A DNA stretch of 64,000 bases. Source: Archangium sp. GTDB taxonomy: Bacteria; Myxococcota; Myxococcia; Myxococcales; Myxococcaceae. Below are positions 32,236 to 40,991 of this stretch, piece after piece. The DNA lies in NCBI GenBank assembly GCA_030681645.1, contig JAUXRX010000007.1, positions 372,001 to 436,000 of the forward strand, in the 5' to 3' direction. Numbering within the stretch: position 1 is the first letter of the stretch; every line of letters starts with the position of its first letter. Position numbers and translations under genes: made by a program. The notes below the pieces were generated by a model, which had not been told where the DNA came from, searched no databases, and saw only the letters and a list, made by a program, of their open reading frames with translations.

Positions 32236-32678
32236 GCTTCGGCCTCTTCCCACTGCAGCTCGCTGAACACCTTCACCCCGTGCGCGCGGAGCAGCCGGGT
32301 GGTCTCGCCGGCTTCGCCAGGCCGCTTCGTCTTGCTGAAGGTGCCGTCGTAGATGAAGCCGCTCCCACACGAGGGGCTGCCTTCCTTGAGCACGGCGACC
32401 TCGAGCTGGTGTTCACGCACCAGCCGCAGCGCCTCGGCCGCGCCGCGCGTGAAGGCCTCGCTCACGTCGACGCCCGTGTCCGTGAGCACGCGTCCATCGG
32501 GCTGGAGTTCTGCAGGAGGCCGGGGCACCGCGAGTCCACCCTCCACCTCGGGGCACACCTTCACCACGCGGCCCTCGGCGAGCCAGCGGGTGAGCACCGG
32601 GTGGTGCGAGCCCTTCTCGCGCCCGTCGAAGCGGACGCGCTCACCCAGCAGGCACGCGCTGACGAGGACCCGCTTCAT
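32220..32678 (-). CDS. DUF523-family protein
   Basis: A 152-residue protein of DUF523. The hallmark N-terminus SACLLGERVRFDG, then VCPEVEGGLAVPRPPAEL and the Cys motif KEGSPSCGSGFIYDGTF, are all visible. The conserved cysteines suggest a metal or Fe-S ligand role; relatives include the desulfidase-associated YbbK/TudS group involved in thiouracil desulphuration, so a sulphur-related activity is possible. The start overlaps the end of the upstream NAD(P)-binding protein gene by 4 bp (ATGA), so they form an operon. Confidence 0.85.
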   Translation of the reverse strand: MKRVLVSACLLGERVRFDGREKGSHHPVLTRWLAEGRVVKVCPEVEGGLAVPRPPAELQPDGRVLTDTGVDVSEAFTRGAAEALRLVREHQLEVAVLKEGSPSCGSGFIYDGTFSKTKRPGEAGETTRLLRAHGVKVFSELQWEEAEAQLGR

Positions 32679-33316
32679 CCGCGCGGGGCCTTTGCCACGA
32701 GGTCCCAGAGCGGGCCGCCCTCGAGCGCGACACCCAGCGGCGCCCGCTCGGTGGCCGCGAAGAGGATCGCCGCCGCCAGCTCAGCCAGCTTGATCGGCTG
32801 GTACTTCTTGAGGCCGAACAACTTCGTCAGCGCGCCCATGCCGAAGAGCGAGACCCCTTCGCGATCCTCGAACGCGGAAGGGCGGAAGATCGTGTACGGA
32901 ATTCCACTCGAGGTGACGAGCCGCTCGGCCTCGGCCTTGGCCTTCAGGTACGCGCCCCGCGGGCTGCCTGCGCCGACGCTCGAGAGCAGCACCAGGTGAT
33001 CGACCGTGCCGCACGCCTTCGCCGCGTCGACCAGCGAGCGGGTGGTGCCGATGTCGCTCGTCTCGTACGTGTCGCCCGCGGCGAAGCGTTTCTTCATGGT
33101 ACCGATCAACTGCACCACGGTGGTGCAGCCACGCAGCGCGTCGACCAGCTTCGGATCGGTGAGCTCGATCGCCGCCACAGGCCGATCACCGAGCTTCGAG
33201 GCGCTCCTCGGGCGCACGTGGGCCAACACGTCGACCTGGCGCTTCGTGGCGAGTTCCAGCAGTGAATGGCCGACGGCGCCAGTGGCTCCGGCGACGAAGA
33301 GGCGACGCTTCGACAT
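32675..33316 (-). CDS. NAD(P)-binding atypical SDR protein
   Basis: A 213-residue Rossmann protein. FVAGATGAVGHSLLELA is the NAD(P) dinucleotide loop, HLVLLSSVGAG the middle strand, and YLKAKAEAERLV the Y-x3-K region typical of atypical short-chain dehydrogenases (NmrA/HTATIP2-like). GGAGCGGAAG two bases before the ATG at 33316 supports this start. Members bind nucleotide and act as redox sensors or isomerases; the substrate is unknown. It is translationally coupled to the DUF523 gene. Confidence 0.85.
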   Translation of the reverse strand: MSKRRLFVAGATGAVGHSLLELATKRQVDVLAHVRPRSASKLGDRPVAAIELTDPKLVDALRGCTTVVQLIGTMKKRFAAGDTYETSDIGTTRSLVDAAKACGTVDHLVLLSSVGAGSPRGAYLKAKAEAERLVTSSGIPYTIFRPSAFEDREGVSLFGMGALTKLFGLKKYQPIKLAELAAAILFAATERAPLGVALEGGPLWDLVAKAPRG

Positions 33317-33378
33317 TTCTTCCGCTCCGATCAGGGCTGGTCCGTATTGTGCCACCACGGTTTTTCCAAGGAGCCTTC

Positions 33379-33978
33379 ATGCGACGTCTCGCGAAAATGA
33401 CCCTCATGGCGCTGGCCCTCGTTGCGACGCCAGTGCTCGCCGACGATGCCCCGCCTGCCAACTCGGACACGCCCAGCGGGAACACCTGGCGCAAGTCGGG
33501 CGCGTTGCTCGACCGTTCGGCACAGCGGCGCTCGAACATGCTGTCGATCTTCCTCGGGCTGCCCTACGGCTACTACTACTACGGCTTCCCCTTCGGGATC
33601 GGGGGCCGCTTCCTCATCCCCATCCTCCATGACGGCTTCATTCCGTCGGTGAATGACAGCTTCAGCATCGAGTTCGGCCTCGATCTGAGCGGGGCGGTGG
33701 GCACGCGCTTCTACCCGACGCTCGGCATTCCCGTGGAGGTGCTGTGGCAGTTCCACTTCACCCAGAAATTCTCGGGCTACGTGAAGCTGGGCGCCGTGCT
33801 CGAGATCAACTTCGTGCCGTACGTCTGCGTGGGGGGCTTCTGCGGGCCTGCGCGTGGCGTGGTCACGGCCAGCCCCATCGGAGGGCTGGGGATCATGTAC
33901 AAGTTCAGCGACAAGGTCTCGTTCCGCGCCGAGCTCGGCTACCCCTGGGCGAAGATCGGGCTGGGCTTCGACATGTAG
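33379..33978 (+). CDS. Exported outer-membrane-type beta-barrel protein
   Basis: A 199-residue protein with signal peptide MRRLAKMTLMALALVATPVLA cut before DDAPP. The rest is Gly- and Tyr-rich with amphipathic strands (YGYYYYGFPFGIGGRF, GTRFYPTLGIPVEVLWQFHF) and ends in IGLGFDM. AAGGAG six bases before the ATG at 33379 fixes the start. The family is not recognised; a small barrel is likely. Confidence 0.78.
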   Translation: MRRLAKMTLMALALVATPVLADDAPPANSDTPSGNTWRKSGALLDRSAQRRSNMLSIFLGLPYGYYYYGFPFGIGGRFLIPILHDGFIPSVNDSFSIEFGLDLSGAVGTRFYPTLGIPVEVLWQFHFTQKFSGYVKLGAVLEINFVPYVCVGGFCGPARGVVTASPIGGLGIMYKFSDKVSFRAELGYPWAKIGLGFDM

Positions 33979-34028
33979 AAACGATGAGTTCGGCGGGGCA
34001 GGGCAGTCTGTAGAGTCAGGACCCTCAC

Positions 34029-34982
34029 GTGATCGACTTCGACCGCGACATCGCCCCGCAACGGACTGCCCTCCGCAGCTACTGCTACCGCCTGCTGGGC
34101 ACGCTGGCCGACGCCGACGACGCCGCGCAGGAAGCGCTGGTGCGGGCCTGGAAGGCGCGCGACCGCTTCGAGGGCCGCTCGTCGATCAAGACGTGGCTGT
34201 TCCAGATCGCCAGCCGCGTCTGCTTCGATCAGCTCTCTTCGAGGGCGCGGCGGTCGATGCCCGATCTCGAGCGGGGTCCCGCCTCGCCCACCGATCCCAC
34301 CTCGCCCGACGGTGAGCTCGCCTGGCTCGAGCCCGCCCCCGACGCCTGGCTGGAGCCGGAGGCCGGCCCCGAGGCCACCATCGCGAAGAAGCAGAGCATC
34401 GCGCTCGCCTTCCTGGTCGCGCTGCAGGCGCTGCCTCCGCTGCAGCGCGCGGTGTTGGTGCTGCGCGAGGTGCTGGGCCATTCCGCCATCGAGACCGCCG
34501 AGGTGCTCGAGTCGACGGTGCCGGCGGTCAACAGCGCCCTGCAGCGGGCCCGCGCCACCCTCGAGTCCATGCCGGTCGCGAAGCGCCCCACCGAGGCCGT
34601 CGAGCAGTCGCTGCTCGCCCGCTACCTCAACGCCTGGGAGCGCTCTGACATCAAGGCGCTGGTGTCCACCCTGCGCGAAGACGCGTCGCTCGTCATGCCG
34701 CCCATGGCCCAGTGGTTCGCGGGCGCAGAGAACATCGCGAAGTTCCTCGCGCAGCCCTTCCTCGTCGCGCCCGAGGCCGACGCCGCGCGCTTCAAGGGCG
34801 TGGTCACCCGGGCCTCTGGCTTCCCCGCGGTGGCGCTGTTCCGCCGTGCTTCGCCCGACGCTCCGTGGCTGCCCGACAGCCTCCACGTGCTCGAGCTCGA
34901 CGGCGAGCTGCTGGGCCGGCTGGTCATCTACGTCACCCCCGCGCTGCACGCTGCGTACGGCGTGAACGCGCTCCCGAGCTGA
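34029..34982 (+). CDS. ECF sigma factor with C-terminal SnoaL-like domain
   Basis: A 317-residue sigma factor of the group that fuses regions 2 and 4 to a SnoaL/NTF2-like domain. Region 2 is RTALRSYCYRLLGTLADADDAAQEALVRAWKARDRF (in parts, ~10-50); region 4 is LPPLQRAVLVLREVLGHSAIETAEVLESTVPAVNSALQRAR (~135-180). The C-terminal part (~195-310) is the NTF2-like domain (ARYLNAWERSDIKALVSTL, MPPMAQWFAG), which in such sigma factors regulates activity in place of an anti-sigma protein. The start is GTG 34029. It may form an operon with the TIGR02996-type gene 2 bp downstream. Confidence 0.9.
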   Translation: MIDFDRDIAPQRTALRSYCYRLLGTLADADDAAQEALVRAWKARDRFEGRSSIKTWLFQIASRVCFDQLSSRARRSMPDLERGPASPTDPTSPDGELAWLEPAPDAWLEPEAGPEATIAKKQSIALAFLVALQALPPLQRAVLVLREVLGHSAIETAEVLESTVPAVNSALQRARATLESMPVAKRPTEAVEQSLLARYLNAWERSDIKALVSTLREDASLVMPPMAQWFAGAENIAKFLAQPFLVAPEADAARFKGVVTRASGFPAVALFRRASPDAPWLPDSLHVLELDGELLGRLVIYVTPALHAAYGVNALPS

Positions 34983-34984
34983 CC

Positions 34985-36208
34985 GTGGCAGCGCCCGCGC
35001 GGGGAAAGAAGGGGCCGAAGTCTCCCAGCAGGGCGCCGAAGCCGGCGCTGCCATCGAAGCCCCCTCGAGACATCGCGCAGGAACGCGCGCTGCTCGAGCG
35101 CTGGCGAACGACCCGCTCTCCGCTGCTCGCCGACACGCTGCAGCGGCTGGCGGGTGACGAGTGGGTGGCGCGCATGAAGGGCCTCGCGCGCCTCAACACC
35201 GAGAGAGCGCGCGCGCAGCTCCCCAGGGCCATCACCCTCGATGATCCGCGGATGACCGTGTTCCTGGTGGAGTGCCTGCTCGCGCCGCGGTGGCCGAGCA
35301 CCGGAGGGCGCCCGATCTGGTCTTCGATCTTCGAGCGCCTGGTCGCGCTTCGGGACAGCAGGGCCCTCGAGCCTCTCCGGCGGGCGCTGGAGACGCCACC
35401 ACACTTCATGGGCATCGCTCACACGAAGTGGATGCTCGCCGAGCTTCAGCTCGCGGTGAGCGCCCTCGAGGAGGCGTGCCGGGGCTTGCCGCAGGACGAT
35501 GAGATCACGCGCGCGCTCGCGGCAGGAGCGACGGGGCTGCGCCCGGCACGCCCCGGCGGGTACTTCGGCGGCAAGGCGAAGCAGTCCACCGGCCTGCAGG
35601 GGTTGCTCGAGGCCGTCTGGGCCAGGCCCGATGACGACGCCACCCGCCTCGTGGTCGCGGACGCCCTGCTCGAGCAGAACGATCCGTGGGGGGAGTTCAT
35701 CACGCTCCAGTTTCGGATCGCGTCGGGCCAGGCGACGGCGGTCGAGCAGAAGCGCGCCGCCTCCCTCCTCCACGTCAATGCCCAGCGCTTTGGCGGCCCC
35801 ATCGCCCACATCGCCACGAAGGACTCCTGGGCCTTCGAGAAGGGCTTCCTCGTCAGCTGCAGCGCCGATCGCTCGATGGTCCCGCGGCGACGGTGGGAAG
35901 ACGCGGCCTCCGCCCCCCACTGGGCCACGGTCCGCAGCGTCACCCTCGACACCCATGCGCCGCAGTGGTGGGTGACGGCCTGGGCCAGCAACCCTGCGCT
36001 CCAGCGCCTGACCGAGGTGCGCTTCCGTTCGATCGTCCTCGTGCGCGCCTCGGCGGTGGCTCCCTGGCAGGTGTCGAAGGCGAACAAACGCCTCGAGTTC
36101 GACGAGGGGAAGTACTTCCGCGCCTTCCTGGCCGGGCTCAGTCCGGCGGCGAGGGCCGCCCTCGTCACGTCCCACCCGGGTCTGGAGGAAATACGAACAG
36201 TCTCATGA
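34985..36208 (+). CDS. TIGR02996-domain protein (myxobacterial repeat-companion type)
   Basis: A 407-residue protein. A basic Pro/Lys-rich N-terminus and a helical region that may be HEAT-like (GLARLNTERARAQLPRAIT, LEPLRRALETP) are followed at ~215-240 by the TIGR02996 signature DDDATRLVVADALLEQNDPWGEFITLQF. A W-and-G-containing segment (DSWAFEKGFLVSC) and a Leu-rich C-terminus follow. Genes with this domain are expanded in Myxococcota and Planctomycetes; their function is unknown. GTG 34985 follows the sigma stop by 2 bp; no other credible start is near. Confidence 0.75.
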   Translation: MAAPARGKKGPKSPSRAPKPALPSKPPRDIAQERALLERWRTTRSPLLADTLQRLAGDEWVARMKGLARLNTERARAQLPRAITLDDPRMTVFLVECLLAPRWPSTGGRPIWSSIFERLVALRDSRALEPLRRALETPPHFMGIAHTKWMLAELQLAVSALEEACRGLPQDDEITRALAAGATGLRPARPGGYFGGKAKQSTGLQGLLEAVWARPDDDATRLVVADALLEQNDPWGEFITLQFRIASGQATAVEQKRAASLLHVNAQRFGGPIAHIATKDSWAFEKGFLVSCSADRSMVPRRRWEDAASAPHWATVRSVTLDTHAPQWWVTAWASNPALQRLTEVRFRSIVLVRASAVAPWQVSKANKRLEFDEGKYFRAFLAGLSPAARAALVTSHPGLEEIRTVS

Positions 36209-36279
36209 GGTTGGGGCAGCCCTGACCTCAACGAATCAATGCGCTTCGCAGCGGGGCCCGCTATACGCCGCCGACGTTC

Positions 36280-39200
36280 ATGAGTGCGTTCATCCTGGGA
36301 ATGAAGGTGAAGTATCTGCCCCAGCCGGAGTGGGGCATCGGCCACCTGGTGTCGGTCGAAGAGGGCGGTGCGCGGGCGGTGGTGATGTTCCCCGGGCGGG
36401 AGAATGGTGAGCCGCTCACCGTCTCGACCCGCGGGGGCGTGCTGCAGCCCGTGGTGCTCGAGCCCGGCCAGGTCATCAAGACCTTCAAGGGCAAGACCGG
36501 CGTCGTGCTCAAGGAAGAAGAGGGTGGCCGCGGGCTGCGCCGGTACCTCATCAAGTTCGAAGACGGCAAGGAATCCGAGTACCCCGAGACCGAGTTCAAG
36601 GCGCTGCCGCCCAAGCCCGATCTCCTCACCATGCTCAAGGAAGGCCGCACGGCCGACTCGAAGAACTTCCTGCTGCGGCGCTCGGCGCTGCAGCTCGACG
36701 ACGAGCGCCGCAACGACGCGCTGGGGGCGCTGCTCGCCTCGCGGGTGATGGTCAAGCCGCACCAGGTGGGCGTGGTGCAGCGCGTGCTCAGCTCGCACCG
36801 GCCGCGCTTCGTGCTCGCCGACGAGGTCGGCCTGGGCAAGACGATCGAAGCGGGCATGATCTTCTCGGCGCTGCGCCTGGCCGGGCTCGCGCGCCGGGTG
36901 CTGGTGGTCGCGCCCAGCCACCTCACCGTGCAGTGGCTGGTGGAGCTGTTCCACAAGTTCAACCACCTCTTCACCTTGATGGACACCGAGCGCTACGAGC
37001 AGTCGCTCGACGAGCAGCCCACCATCTCGCCGTGGGCGCGCTTCAACTTCGTGGTGACCAGCCTCGAGCTGCTGCAGCGCACCGAGCAGTACCGCAAGGA
37101 AGCGGGCGACAAGTCGGCGCACTGGGATCTCGTGATCATCGACGAGGCGCACCACCTCAAGGGCGAGAAGGCCTACGAGGCGGCGCAGGCGCTGGCGCGC
37201 AACGCGTGGGGGCTCTTGCTGCTCACCGCCACCCCGATGCAGCTCGACCCCGGCGAGTACCAGGCCCTGCTCTCGCTCATCGATCCGCTCACCGCTCCCA
37301 CCGCGAAGGAGTTCGAGACCCGCCTCGCCCGCCAGGAAGACCTGAGCAAGGCGCTGCGCGCGCTCATGTCGGGCAAGTCGACGAAGGCCGCGGTGAAGGA
37401 CCTCGCCAAGAAGTTCCCCGACGACGAGGCCCTGCAGGAGATCGAAGACGCCGACGAGATGCTGCTGCACCTCGCCGAGACGTACTCGTTGTCTGATCGG
37501 CTCATCCGCAACCGGCGCGCGGTGGTGGGTGGCTTCTCAGAGCGCAAGCTGCACGTGCACCAGGTGGTGCTGACCCGCGACGAGCTCGACGCGCGCGACG
37601 CGGCGCTGGCCCAGCTGGCGAAGGACGCCACGGTGCGCGGCGCGGCGCTCTCGGGCCTGGTGCGGCGGCTCGAGTCGTCTCCGGCCGCGTTCCTCTCGGC
37701 CCTGCGCGACAACAAGGCGCTGGCGGGCATGAAGCTCAACCTGCCCGACAAGGACGCGAAGTTCAGCGCGTTCGTGAAGGTGCTGCGCTGGGTGTGGTCG
37801 AAGGAGCCCCGCGCGAAGGTGCTGGTGTTCACCGAGGCCCGCGACACGCTCGAGAGCCTGCAGAGCAAGCTGCGCCTCGAGCAGGTCGAAGCGCTCGCCT
37901 ACCACGGCGAGCTCGCGCTGGCCGAGCGTGACCGGCAGGTGGCCCGCTTCCGCGATCCCGACGGGCCGAAGGTGCTGCTGTCCACCGAGGTCGGCGGTGA
38001 AGGCCGCAACTTCCAGTTCGCGCACCACCTGGTGAACTACGACCTGCCCTGGTCGCCCGCGACCATGGAGCAGCGCATCGGCCGGCTCGATCGCATCGGC
38101 CAGACCCAGTCGGTCGACATCCACGTATTCGAGGCGCCCGGCACGTTCAGCGCCGACGTGCTCGCGGTGCTGCGTGACGCGGTCGGGGTGTTCGGCGAGA
38201 CGGTCGGCGGGCTCGACGCGGTGCTCGAGGAGGTCGAGCCGCGCCTCACCGAGCTTGCGCTGGAAGAGACGAAGGACCGCGCCGCCTACGTGAAGGACCT
38301 GACGGACAAGGTGAAGGTGGCCCGCGAGCAGGTGAAGCGCGCGTACGACCCGCTGCTCGATCTGCGCAGCTTCGACAAGGTCGAGGTCAAGGAGCTGGTG
38401 CAGCGCTCTCACGAGCGTACCGGCATGGACGCCGACGAAGACGAGCCGCTGGAAGACGGGCTCTGGTCGATCGCGCGCGATCTCGACGAGCGCCTCGAGG
38501 ACACCATCACCGAGCTGGCCGACCGCATCGGCATCAAGGTCGACCAGGACCAGGAGGTCGACGCGTTTCAGTGCGGCTTCCACTTCGGCCACGCGCTCAA
38601 CGTCGAGGCGCTGCCCGGCTACGACATCACCGAAGAGCGCACCGTGCTGGGCACGTTCTGGCGCGACACCGCGGTGGAGCAGGAAGAGATCGAGTACTTC
38701 GCCACCGGCCACCCGCTGGTCGAGGCGCTGTTCGGCTTCCTCCGCGACGGCCCGTACGGGCGCAACGGCGCGCGCTTCCTCGAGGTGAAGAAGCCGATCA
38801 AGGGCAAGGGCATCGAGTTCCTCTTCCACGTGACGCCGGCCGAGCCCAGCGACACCGCTCCCGGCGCGCGCGTGCCTTCGCGGCAGCTCTCGCGCTTCCT
38901 CACCAGCACGCTCATCCAGGTGGCGGTCACGCTGCAGCCCTACGGCAAGGCGAAGGTCGAGCCCTCGCTCTTGCCGGTGCTCAGGGAGGTCGATGGCCGG
39001 TCGCTCAAGCCCAACGAGATCGTCCCGGCGTTCCCCGAGCTGCACAGCTTCGTCGACGACGCGGCGAAGGCGGCCCTCGAGGCGGCGAAGAAGCAGCTCG
39101 AGGCGCTGAAGGACACGGCGCGCGAGGCGATCGAAGACGAGCGCGACCTGTCGATGCTGCGCATCAAGCTCTCCCTGCAACACCAGGGCGTGCCGGCGCA

Positions 39201-39315
39201 GAAGATCGACCAGGTGATGCGCGAAGAGCTCTCGTTCTCAGACGCGCTGCTCGACGCGCTCGACGGCACGACCGTTCAGCTCGACTCGGCCTGCGCGTTC
39301 GTGATCAACCGCTGA
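36280..39315 (+). CDS. rapA: RapA/HepA-like SWI2/SNF2 ATPase
   Basis: A 1011-residue ATPase close to RapA in length and layout. The N-terminal ~110 residues form two Tudor-like beta modules (KYLPQPEWGIGHLVSVEEGG; FKGKTGVVLKEEEGG). The helicase core has LADEVGLGKTIEAG (Walker A, ~187), DEAHHLKG, LLTATPMQ, VLVFTEARD, STEVGGEGRNFQFA and QRIGRLDRIGQTQS. The C-terminal ~400 residues include helical segments. RapA recycles stalled RNA polymerase. It is flanked by two TIGR02996-type genes on the same strand; the gap to the next is 6 bp. Confidence 0.88.
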   Translation: MSAFILGMKVKYLPQPEWGIGHLVSVEEGGARAVVMFPGRENGEPLTVSTRGGVLQPVVLEPGQVIKTFKGKTGVVLKEEEGGRGLRRYLIKFEDGKESEYPETEFKALPPKPDLLTMLKEGRTADSKNFLLRRSALQLDDERRNDALGALLASRVMVKPHQVGVVQRVLSSHRPRFVLADEVGLGKTIEAGMIFSALRLAGLARRVLVVAPSHLTVQWLVELFHKFNHLFTLMDTERYEQSLDEQPTISPWARFNFVVTSLELLQRTEQYRKEAGDKSAHWDLVIIDEAHHLKGEKAYEAAQALARNAWGLLLLTATPMQLDPGEYQALLSLIDPLTAPTAKEFETRLARQEDLSKALRALMSGKSTKAAVKDLAKKFPDDEALQEIEDADEMLLHLAETYSLSDRLIRNRRAVVGGFSERKLHVHQVVLTRDELDARDAALAQLAKDATVRGAALSGLVRRLESSPAAFLSALRDNKALAGMKLNLPDKDAKFSAFVKVLRWVWSKEPRAKVLVFTEARDTLESLQSKLRLEQVEALAYHGELALAERDRQVARFRDPDGPKVLLSTEVGGEGRNFQFAHHLVNYDLPWSPATMEQRIGRLDRIGQTQSVDIHVFEAPGTFSADVLAVLRDAVGVFGETVGGLDAVLEEVEPRLTELALEETKDRAAYVKDLTDKVKVAREQVKRAYDPLLDLRSFDKVEVKELVQRSHERTGMDADEDEPLEDGLWSIARDLDERLEDTITELADRIGIKVDQDQEVDAFQCGFHFGHALNVEALPGYDITEERTVLGTFWRDTAVEQEEIEYFATGHPLVEALFGFLRDGPYGRNGARFLEVKKPIKGKGIEFLFHVTPAEPSDTAPGARVPSRQLSRFLTSTLIQVAVTLQPYGKAKVEPSLLPVLREVDGRSLKPNEIVPAFPELHSFVDDAAKAALEAAKKQLEALKDTAREAIEDERDLSMLRIKLSLQHQGVPAQKIDQVMREELSFSDALLDALDGTTVQLDSACAFVINR

Positions 39316-39321
39316 GGCGAC

Positions 39322-39804
39322 ATGCCGCGCGGAAGGACGAAACCAGCCTCGCCCGCGCTGCGCCCTCTCGGGCTGCGAAGCGCGGAGCTGGAAGCGGCGA
39401 TCCTCGCGCAGCCAGCCGAGGTGGGTCCGCGCAGCGTGTTGGCGGACTGGCTGCTGGAGCGCGGCGACCTGCGCGGGCAGCTCATCGCCCTGCAGCTCGG
39501 CGCCGAGAAGAAGCCCGCGTCGATCGGTGACCAGGCCGACGCTTTCATGAAGAAGCATGCTCAAATCGCTGAAGGTCACCGACTTCGAGATCCCCGCGCT
39601 CGTCCGCTGGGACTGTCGGGGGTGAGCCTCGCGGGCGCCGAGACGCTCGAGCGCTGCGCTGCGGCGTTCAAGCACCTCGAGCGGCTCGACCTGTCCTACC
39701 CCCGGTTCCCTCACGAGTGGTTGGCGCGGTTGCGGGTGGCCGGGCTGGCAGCGGGCGCGACGGTGACGGTGTCGCGCCCTGCGGCCCTGGACCTGCCGCG
39801 CTGA
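39322..39804 (+). CDS. TIGR02996-domain protein, possibly with local frame disturbance
   Basis: A 160-residue protein 6 bp after rapA. RSVLADWLLERGDLRGQLIALQL (~35-57) is the TIGR02996 signature, and ERCAAAFKHLERLDLSYPRF near the end is leucine-rich-repeat-like. Between 39551 and 39620 the annotated frame uses AT-ending codons rare in this genome, while the +1 frame is GC-ending and encodes LKSLKVTDFEIPALVRWD. Two compensating indels, real or artefactual, would explain this. The family is otherwise longer. It converges with the next gene, 2 bp apart. Confidence 0.65.
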   Translation: MPRGRTKPASPALRPLGLRSAELEAAILAQPAEVGPRSVLADWLLERGDLRGQLIALQLGAEKKPASIGDQADAFMKKHAQIAEGHRLRDPRARPLGLSGVSLAGAETLERCAAAFKHLERLDLSYPRFPHEWLARLRVAGLAAGATVTVSRPAALDLPR

Positions 39805-39806
39805 CC

Positions 39807-40991
39807 TCAGCGACGCCGACGACGCGCTGCCCACGCCAGCGCGAGGGGCAGCAACAACCCGGGCACACTGGTGCACCCGGTCGACTCGCCACGCGGTGAC
39901 GCCGGGCCCGCATCGGCGCGCCCCGTGCCCGCATCGAGCGCAGCGCCTTCGAGGCACTTGCCGTTGACGCACGCGGCGCCAGCGCCGCAGAGGTCACCGT
40001 CGTCGACCACCCCGTCGCAGTCGTCGTCGAGCGCGTTGCACCGCTCGACCAGGGGCGGCCCGGGCATGCAGTCGGTCACGTTGCAGGTCGGCCCCAGCCG
40101 CGCACACCACCCCTCGCCGCACCGCACCCGCGCGCCGTCGTCGACCTGGTTGTCGCAGTCGTCGTCGCGCTGGTTGCAGATCTCCATCGCCCCGGGGTTG
40201 ATGCTGCGGTTGGTGTCGTCGCAGTCCATGTCGTTCTGCGCCCGCATTCCCCCTGCGCAGCCCGACATCGGCGCGCCCAGCGCCCAGCCGAAGCCGTCCC
40301 CATCGGCGTCGGGCCAGGTGGTGATCGAGGTGAGGCCCTCGTCCACCAGGCTGTTGCAGTTGTCGTCGAGCGTGTTGCAGCTCTCGGGCTTGCCGGGCGT
40401 GCGCCGGTTGTCGAAGTCGTCGCAGTCGCCGTCGGTCGCCGAGTAGCCCGTCGGGGGGCTGCAGTTGCGGGTGGTGCCCGACGCCGCCGCGCCCACACCA
40501 TCGCCGTCGATGTCGCGGAAGTAGGTGATGCCCGCGCACCCGAAGGCCTGCGCCGCGCGCGCGTCGCCCGCTTGATCGCCCGAGCTGCCGTTGTTGCCGT
40601 TGGCCAGCACCGTGGCCACCTCGAAGTCGACGCCGCCCATGCCGGCCGGCGCCGTCCACCGGGCGTCGAAGGTGACCGCGCCGCTCGCGCTCGCCTTCGG
40701 TGACGAGTGGAGGATGTTGCCGTTGAGCAGCCGCGTGTTCTGCCCCGACAGGGTGGCGAAGGTGCCGGTGCCGTTGGCCGTGAGGAACAACCCGCCGCTC
40801 GCGCCGGTGCCGCGAATCGTGACGCGCACGGTGATGGTGTCACCGGGGTTGAACGTCGCGGGCGTGAGCGTGATCGACGTCTGCTGCGTGCCGGTGCCGT
40901 GGCAGCCGTTGCAGGTCTGCGCCTCGATGCCTCCGCCGCGCGCGAACGCAGCACAGGCACTGACCAGCACCAGGAAGACCGGCCCGCGCAT
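39807..40991 (-). CDS. Secreted protein with CxxCH-containing beta domain, MopE-type repeats and MYXO-CTERM-like tail
   Basis: A 394-residue protein. Signal peptide: MRGPVFLVLVSACAAFARG. Residues ~24-145 resemble choice-of-anchor/Reeler-type beta domains beginning with CNGCHGTGT, which could bind one heme c. Then at least three MopE-type units follow (GDCDDFDNRRTPGKPESCNTLDDNCNSLVDEG in pieces), acidic metal-binding motifs with conserved Cys. The end (GCTSVPGLLLPLALAWAARRRRR) matches the MYXO-CTERM sorting tail: Cys, hydrophobic stretch, arginines. It is the last gene of a three-gene minus-strand operon; its ATG overlaps the upstream stop by 1 bp. Confidence 0.83.
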   Translation of the reverse strand: MRGPVFLVLVSACAAFARGGGIEAQTCNGCHGTGTQQTSITLTPATFNPGDTITVRVTIRGTGASGGLFLTANGTGTFATLSGQNTRLLNGNILHSSPKASASGAVTFDARWTAPAGMGGVDFEVATVLANGNNGSSGDQAGDARAAQAFGCAGITYFRDIDGDGVGAAASGTTRNCSPPTGYSATDGDCDDFDNRRTPGKPESCNTLDDNCNSLVDEGLTSITTWPDADGDGFGWALGAPMSGCAGGMRAQNDMDCDDTNRSINPGAMEICNQRDDDCDNQVDDGARVRCGEGWCARLGPTCNVTDCMPGPPLVERCNALDDDCDGVVDDGDLCGAGAACVNGKCLEGAALDAGTGRADAGPASPRGESTGCTSVPGLLLPLALAWAARRRRR

